A stretch of 64,000 bases of DNA from Echinostoma caproni (Eukaryota; Platyhelminthes; Trematoda; Plagiorchiida; Echinostomatidae), in assembly GCA_900618425.1 (NCBI GenBank), contig UZAN01039476.1:93746-157745 (forward strand), read 5' to 3'. Numbering within the stretch: the stretch's first letter is position 1; every line of letters begins with the position of its first letter. Both the position numbers and the translations under genes were made by a program. Of the stretch, positions 57,945 to 64,000 are shown one piece after another. The notes beneath the pieces are model-generated. The model made no database searches. It saw only the letters and a program-made list of their open reading frames with translations, and was not told the DNA's origin.

Positions 57945-58637
57945 TTGAAGCAAGCGCACAGCAACAGTGCCATTCCAAATCAACCCGAGATTGCGATCAT
58001 ACGACCAGGCGTCGATTCCTATTCCCGTTGGCCGGAAGTGTACTTTACTACATCGCCCAGTTCAGAATTTACTATTAGAGCACTCAGAAAAGCGTTCAGT
58101 AGAGGTGTCCCCCACGCTATAGTGACTGACAATGGAAGTCATTTTGCTGCCAAGAAAGTTACCAATTGGTTGAACTCTGTGAGTTGTCGGCATGTTCTCA
58201 CTCCATCACGACATCCGCAATCCAGTGGAGCAGCCGAAAACTTTGTGCGCACGCTGGAGAGTGCCATTGCTTCCTTGAGTCCCAATATATTCGATGAACT
58301 GGACAGAGGCGTTGATAACTTTATGATGCAATACCGTGACGCAGTACATTCAACTACGGGACACAGTCCAGCAAGGCTGTTCAAGAGTAGAGTACTTCGA
58401 ACAAATCTTCTACACTTGGAGTCTGCGAAAGTCATGTATCATCGTGGTAACGATTTACGATCCTCCAGGGGTATTGTACTAGACAATATAGGACGAAGGG
58501 CATGTTGCATATTGGATCTAGACGATGGCATTGTACATCGCAGACATGTAGACCAAGTAATTTGTAACTTGCCCAATCCTAATACTAGTTGTGAACTTAC
58601 TAATCCTTTTAGCTCTGAGTCTCTTCCAGAGGAATAA
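57945..58637 (+). CDS. Gypsy-type LTR retrotransposon integrase fragment
   Basis: A 230-codon plus frame; the in-frame open stretch begins at about 57897 after a stop, and the start shown is a TTG, so there is no genuine initiator. The integrase core shows VDSYSRWPEV (Asp24), AIVTDNGSHF (Asp62) and HPQSSGAAENF (Glu98). Asp62 and Glu98 are separated by 35 residues, a complete D,D35E triad. A C-terminal segment with VMYHRGNDLRSSRGIVL and VHRRHVDQVI matches the GPY/F-type tail of Gypsy (Metaviridae) integrases. The HHCC zinc finger and the stretch just before VDSYS are missing, and no gag, protease or RT is found upstream, so this is the 3' end of a 5'-truncated element. The core itself has no stop or frameshift and looks the youngest coding piece in the window. 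Confidence 0.85.
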   Translation: MKQAHSNSAIPNQPEIAIIRPGVDSYSRWPEVYFTTSPSSEFTIRALRKAFSRGVPHAIVTDNGSHFAAKKVTNWLNSVSCRHVLTPSRHPQSSGAAENFVRTLESAIASLSPNIFDELDRGVDNFMMQYRDAVHSTTGHSPARLFKSRVLRTNLLHLESAKVMYHRGNDLRSSRGIVLDNIGRRACCILDLDDGIVHRRHVDQVICNLPNPNTSCELTNPFSSESLPEE

Positions 58638-59334
58638 CATGCCGGTACAAATGTCGAAAACAGTACAGAAGAAGGTCTGAAAGATTATTCAACAAAGCCC
58701 ACCGTGATTACAGAAAACCGGAGCTTCATTCGAGCTGCGGCGGATGTGGTGATGGCTCATGAACTGTGACCTCTTGTTTTATTCAACACGATATCCTTGT
58801 GCATTCTGAATTTCCGCTTATTACAGTTCCATTCTGTTGTTAAGTTTTGTGTTCTGATTTAGTTTCGAGTCCTAGTTATGGGTTGGGCTATTACTACGCG
58901 GAATCCGATACTTATACGAAATACTAGTCCGAGTGCTAACCACAACAGCCAATTTCCAAATAGAACACCTATGACTAGCTCTATCGCTATATTTCATAGA
59001 TAAACGTTCATTCAAAGCTTTGGTATCGTTCGCGGCATGTCCAAGTAGATATTAACCTGTGTTTCACATATTTCAGTACTACAGTTCACGAAAAAATAAA
59101 AGGCTTTCAGCGGTTGTGCTTACCTACTGATGGAAGTTCTGAAACTAACAGTTGGTTGAAACTAGGACATTTTGACAAAACGAGGTAGCCTAGAGAAAAA
59201 TTGAAGAACTCAGTTCGGCAAGAGTAATTTTGTTCTATTCTGTACAACTATTTCTATTTGTGTATTTCCCCAAGCGGTTTTACAGAACTGAAGTGAATCG
59301 ATTATCTAGCTACCTGGAGGTCAACCGGAGAGTA
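58638..59334. other. possible 3' flank or LTR of the Gypsy fragment
   Basis: No gene. If the element's LTR is present it should lie here, but I cannot identify TG...CA ends, a polypurine tract or a second copy. Nothing else is recognisable. Confidence 0.3.
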
Positions 59335-59460
59335 GGGTTACGTTCTACCCCTAAGTTCGCGTCGTTAATGCACTTGATGGCACCTGACGATTGATGGTGA
59401 TGGGATTACGTTCTATCCGTAAGGTCGGATCAATAATGCATTTGACTCTCTGGTGGTGGA
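59335..59460 (+). repeat. imperfect direct tandem duplication, unit about 66 bp
   Basis: Unit 1 starts at 59335 (GGGTTACGTTCTACCCC, then TTAATGCACTTGAT) and unit 2 at 59402 (GGGATTACGTTCTATCC, then ATAATGCATTTGAC). The two align over their first 45 bp and end in a similar TGGTG/TGGTGGTG stretch. It might be the edge of a satellite or a duplicated piece of an LTR. Confidence 0.65.
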
Positions 59461-61756
59461 TGAATTGTACAGCGTTTTTCATTTCTTCTTTCCGAGTGTT
59501 TTGGGGTTAAGTGTGACAAATAGCGAAATTCGCGGAATATTCCTCCTTATCGTGGTAAACCTCACTGTCCTCAATTCAAAACAACACACTTCGAAATTTC
59601 TCAAACTCGCCAGATTTCGATTTTTTCTTTACACTATAGCAAGTTCATGCAGAAAACAAGTAAATTCCGTTAGTATTCTCATATGCGAGAGTTGTGAGTG
59701 ATCTATTCCCGTCTAAATGATTCGCATGTTTCCGTTTGAAAATGCAGGAACTAAGTAACAATACTGCATAACTTCGTCGGACGAGTGTTAAAGATGTGTT
59801 TTCAGTTCAATAATCGTGGTTTGTTCGCTCAGTTTTCACCATCGCTTGCTCTGTGCNGTGCATTTGTTGTCCTGTGGCAAAGATTAAGGTTACACCTAAC
59901 AACCAGCCTGTATTTGCATACTACATTATCACCCACGGAATCCAGATCATTGCCAAAGTATCCCTTCTATATAATATTTCCTCTTCCTCTGCGCGAACCA
60001 ATATTTCCACGGTCGATCAAATTCAACATACGGTGGACACAAATTGCGCGGTGGGTGACTTCAGGATAAGATGAATTGTATGCTCCTACCCATTGGGTTC
60101 ACTTTCCCAGAAAACCTCAAACTTGTAACACAGTAACTCAATTAGACCTGTTGAATTCGAACATTTACTATCGGTTCATGATCGACGTGTTATAAAATGT
60201 TTGAAATGTAAATGTGTTTCATTGCAAGGTCTCGAGAAAAACTGCGGACGATAAGGAAATCTTTGAATACATGTTAAAACAAATCTTCCACTCTCTTTGA
60301 GAAGTATGTGAACAACTGAATTCTAATCACAAGCCTGACATAAACGTTTTCGGTGATCAGAATAGATAGACGTGTGTAACCAAATAGGATAGGGCCAGAA
60401 TTTCATACGCTAAAGATCTCAGCATTTTTCCTCTTCGGCTTAGTGATCTGTGGTCTGGCATTCTCTTGCAAGTGAATAAAACTTACTGCTCGACCAAAAG
60501 GGGGATTTACAGGCTATATTCTACTTGCGAGAATGAGTTGATTTTTTTCAACTTATCAGTGTATGCAATCATTGCACACTCAATTAGGCGATAACGCTCA
60601 TGTTCAGGTACCTTGGCATCATTACAAGCATAATATATGCATTGGGTAACTCATTCATGTTCTGAATGCAGGCCTAACTTATAGCCATAAAGCCATTGCT
60701 AGTTGCTAATGGTAAGCCCTTTGCATTTTTTTGGTATTTAACACCAAATATTGATACAATTGAATGAAACTAAGAGGAACCATTAGTTCCCATGGGAAGG
60801 TTCCGTTTTCTGGTGCAGCCTAATGTGATAAACCTGCTCTATGTATTTGATTTATTCGCGGTTTGGTCGAAAACGAAATGATTCACCGCAAGTTTCTTCT
60901 TTGAACTACCTGTTTCTTCTATGTCTTGTAATACCTTTTCAGCTCTTCTTCTGCACGTCTTAACAATACCAGTTGACTATTTCGAAACTGTAGTCAGAGA
61001 GCCTCCTACTACGTTATCCAGATTTTGATGTACCAAAAACCACCAGTTGCAATCTGAATACATGGTACCTGTGATATTGATAAACCGTATCCTCATTTGT
61101 CCCGCATTCCGTGGTGTCAAATAAAACTGATGCATGGTGTTGTGTAAAAAAAACATCTGAACAAGACCACGGTAATACGCCAGGGGTATGAAGATCTCGA
61201 ATAATAAATATTGACCTGTCCAGGTCTAGTTTTGATAAATGCATAGTGAAATCGTTCCGTCTTCAATTCTGGTCATGCAAATTTCAAGCAAATTTAGTGT
61301 ACTGTTGGCTTCTAATTGCATTGTGAACCGTGTATATCGATGTAGTCTATTGTATTCATTCATAATTAGCATTGTTTCTGTTAAATCAAGAGTGTCTTCA
61401 GCATCAAAATCACGCTTGCTGCATGAAAACGACACTCGAAATTACAAGACCCTGTTACAAGCCATAGCTCAACATATGATGACGCGGCACTAGGTCAACC
61501 GAAGCACGGCGTTTTCTGCAGTATATACTATTTTGAGATGCAGTGAAATCGTCCTAGAACTAAATCTTGTAGTATTACGACATTGTCTATTTTTTGCTTT
61601 TCAAAATAAAGTCGTTGACCAGAACGGATACCCAGTAGGACGTAAAGTGAATAACATTGAATTCGAATTGTGTAAAATACAGTTCATTTGGTTCTGCCAT
61701 CATGTGACTGAATTACTTTAGGCAATGTACGATATAGGCGCAAAGAACCTTCTAGG
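59461..61756. other. no supported gene
   Basis: A plus frame with one N (59785-60074) has a faint resemblance to the start of a Gypsy RT (VTPNNQPVF) but no catalytic motif. Overlapping frames at 61014-61493 are unrecognised. Confidence 0.35.
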
Positions 61757-61935
61757 GTGGTGGCTGCCCGGTGGTTTAGTCGCCCAGTTATCACCCCGAG
61801 GGACTTGCTTTCGAGTCCTGCCAACACCGTCTATCTTTAACTCTTATTTATTGTATGACAGCCCTTTGATTGGACGCTTCTCCCTTCTTGGAAATTTTAT
61901 CTTTGTATATTCAATAAAAGATAGTAAGAGGTGAA
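61757..61935 (+). repeat. tRNA-headed SINE, copy 2 of the two-copy family
   Basis: Same layout as 12416-12580: an A-box-like TGGCTGCCCGGTGG (about 61760), a B-box-like TTTCGAGTCCTG (about 61809), then a body with CCCTTTGATTGGACGCTTC and TATATTCAATAAAAGATAG, with an A-rich end near 61935. The spacer between head and body is longer than in copy 1. The ORF drawn through it (61725-61934) is incidental. Confidence 0.75.
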
Positions 61936-64000
61936 AATAAATGAAGAGAAATGGCAATATCGGACAATAACATATCTATGGATAGATTCTGTTCCCGTAT
62001 AATACGCTATTAGACGTGTTCGGAACTTGGTTCGATACGAACTTGTATTTGTTAAGTAGCATGTTTTGATGGAACCAAAACTATTAAGTTTATTTGCTAA
62101 CCATCAAGTTATTTATTATTATTTATTTATTGCTCGAGTCGTGTTTCAAACAAGACTGCTACATTTTCCTTCTTTTTTACTCTAAAACTAAATGGTATTT
62201 AAATTGGTTTTGCAAATAAAACACAAAGAGAAAATTAAAATCTCATCGTGAAAAACAGTCTAGATTAACCAAACACGCTTTATTCAAGATGTACTTAACC
62301 ATGAAAGTAGGGTTGAACAAACCACTTAACCCAGACACCTCCCTTATAGAAATACAATACAGTAATGGCCGATTGCGATGCACTAAAATATTTATCAAAT
62401 GGAGTTTCATTATATTTATCACTTTTATTATTGCTTTAGGTATGGACAATAATTTATATTTTGTCTACTTCAATCTACGTAGTTTCTAAGCTGCATGATC
62501 GTCCATTAAACGTGCCTGACCTTGGGTGCCAAGATTAAATGAGCTCCACATGAAAACCAAAAACTTTTTCTGCTAAGTACAAACGAATCAGGAAAATCAC
62601 GTCTATAAAGCTTGACCAGAGCTTGTTCATTAGTATTGGGAAAAAATTACTCCAGTATAAATGCTGTTGCCTATAGGAACCGACAAGTGTTTCACAGGGA
62701 CCCGTTGCTTCAGTTTCGAGTAAACCTGTATGGTTAATCATGCACCAGAATTTCAAACGCTTTGCCCTACTCGAGTTAGACTACTCACTTCTCAGAAACT
62801 TCTTGATTCAATTGTTGTTAAAACCTACTATGCTGCCGATTACTATCTACCAAAGTATACACGATTGACGACTTCAGCTGAATATTCGTTGCGCATGCGC
62901 TCCAAGTTAACTAATAGTTTACCTGTGGATACAGATTCACCTGTGTACAAACAGACAAGTTGTTGCATAATCAAGTGTTAGAATAAGTAATCAGTATAGT
63001 TTTGCATGACGTAATCCAGGTTAGCCACAAGTGGTTTTGTCTATAAGACGCAACAACAAGTTGACCGCAGTTCACCGACATTTGTGGGGTAACAACTTCG
63101 TTACTCGTACAATTCCTCGAAACTGCTGCAGTCGGTCAGTTGAATCCCCTCTGCTATGCAAAAGATATGTTTTGCTCTTGAATAGCCCCGGACGTTAACA
63201 ATATATTCCAGATCTATTTGGGCAAAAGAAAGATAATCGTTTGGATTATCTGTACTGTGATCAACTCCAGTCTCCCTCTCGTCAATTTGATTATGTCTAA
63301 TACCACTGTGTGGTAGTAGACTAACCTCAATGACTATTACCTCTCACCATGTGGATCCTAAAGGATCCCACTGTTAGCCTGACATTTGAACCTTGAGAAG
63401 CATTTTAGAATCCAAATGAGCAAAATACATGTACTATGAAATGCCCTATTTGCCGCAGAGATGGTGTGATACCCAGCCTGGATCACAATTTATCCTTTAG
63501 TTTCTTTCAACCAAACAATTTGTTTCATGAACTATCAACTTAGGATTTAGTACACTCTTATTTCTTGTTCGAAAACATAAATTCAGCATTCTGCCTTCGT
63601 TTGTTGTGATTCAGAACAGAGTAAGCATGTTTACTCCTAATATTGATGAATTTTCCATGTCTTGTCATCCTGCGTACTTGGAGCAGTATTAAACGACAAG
63701 ATAGATCACGTTTTTTGTAGTATATTAAACATTGTATTCTCATCTTAACAAATAAAGACGTTTTGATGAAAATACGCAGCAGTATTATCACATAAACGCC
63801 TCATTATCCAAAAGAAAACGTTTCCGGATTCAAAATCAAAGTTAATTAGGTATAATTGTGCTGCATACTGTGTAGTGTTTTGCCCGCCCTAGGCAGTGGA
63901 ATTGAATCCAGTGCGCAAGTATGCTTCCTCGGATGTTCAACTTCGGCTCATTTACATATTGCGTTAGCGCAAAACAGTCGATTCTTCCTTCCAAGCCGTT
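61936..64000. other. no supported gene
   Basis: AT-rich to the window end. A short TTATTATTATTTATTTATT run lies near 62111. Frames of 66-83 codons have no recognisable content. Confidence 0.4.

Noticed and set aside
59853..60074. Plus frame with VTPNNQPVF, suggestive of a Gypsy RT start
   Set aside because: No RT catalytic motif follows and the frame starts in an N codon.
1..64000. CRISPR arrays, rRNA, functional tRNA, bacterial operons, prophage
   Set aside because: None of the expected repeats, conserved rRNA segments or compact gene arrangement is present; the window is eukaryotic.

Overview
This is an AT-rich eukaryotic draft-assembly window (N runs at 16688-16691 and 42733-43328, single Ns near 31212 and 59857). 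I see no bacterial-style operons, rRNA or CRISPR. The mix of elements (CR1/Jockey-like and RTE-like LINE remnants, a Gypsy integrase, a Penelope-like endonuclease remnant, several tRNA-headed SINEs) and the phrase VFDHRCLRSI in the RTE C-terminus suggest a flatworm, most likely a digenean fluke. That organism call is inference from family resemblance; no host gene here fixes the species.

Layout. 0-12 kb: tRNA-headed SINE candidates (about 342 and 3945), a well-delimited candidate exon on the minus strand (5385-5672) and a 3' RTE-like fragment (6176-6738). 12-18 kb: a SINE with a distinctive AATAAAA-containing 3' body, a CA/CG microsatellite, and a 5'-truncated, frameshifted CR1/Jockey-like LINE on the minus strand (14928-17830). 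18-30 kb: mostly unannotated DNA with a possible 47-nt exon (20193-20239), a second, longer and heavily decayed RTE-like LINE (26371-28290) and a 262-bp foldback element with 82-bp arms (29345-29606). 30-41 kb: little that can be supported except a Penelope-like endonuclease remnant (38489-38692) and short repeats. 41-45 kb: a second copy of the CR1/Jockey-like family (about 41700-45200, minus strand), interrupted by a 596-bp assembly gap in its reverse transcriptase. 45-64 kb: long non-coding DNA with two low-confidence plus-strand exon candidates (49171 and 52850), a SINE (51781), a Gypsy-type integrase with an intact D,D35E triad (57945-58637), an imperfect 66-bp tandem duplication (59335-59460) and the second copy of the AATAAAA SINE (61757-61935).

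Interpretation. The window reads as intergenic or intronic DNA built from old transposon insertions. All but one of the recognisable coding pieces belong to mobile elements, and most of those are broken. The clearest non-transposon coding candidate is the phase-1/phase-1 exon at 5385-5672; I do not recognise its protein. I found no convincing new multi-gene system. The more unusual items are the foldback element, the two-copy SINE family, the paired CR1-like copies that share a coding block ahead of the endonuclease, and the candidate small exons.
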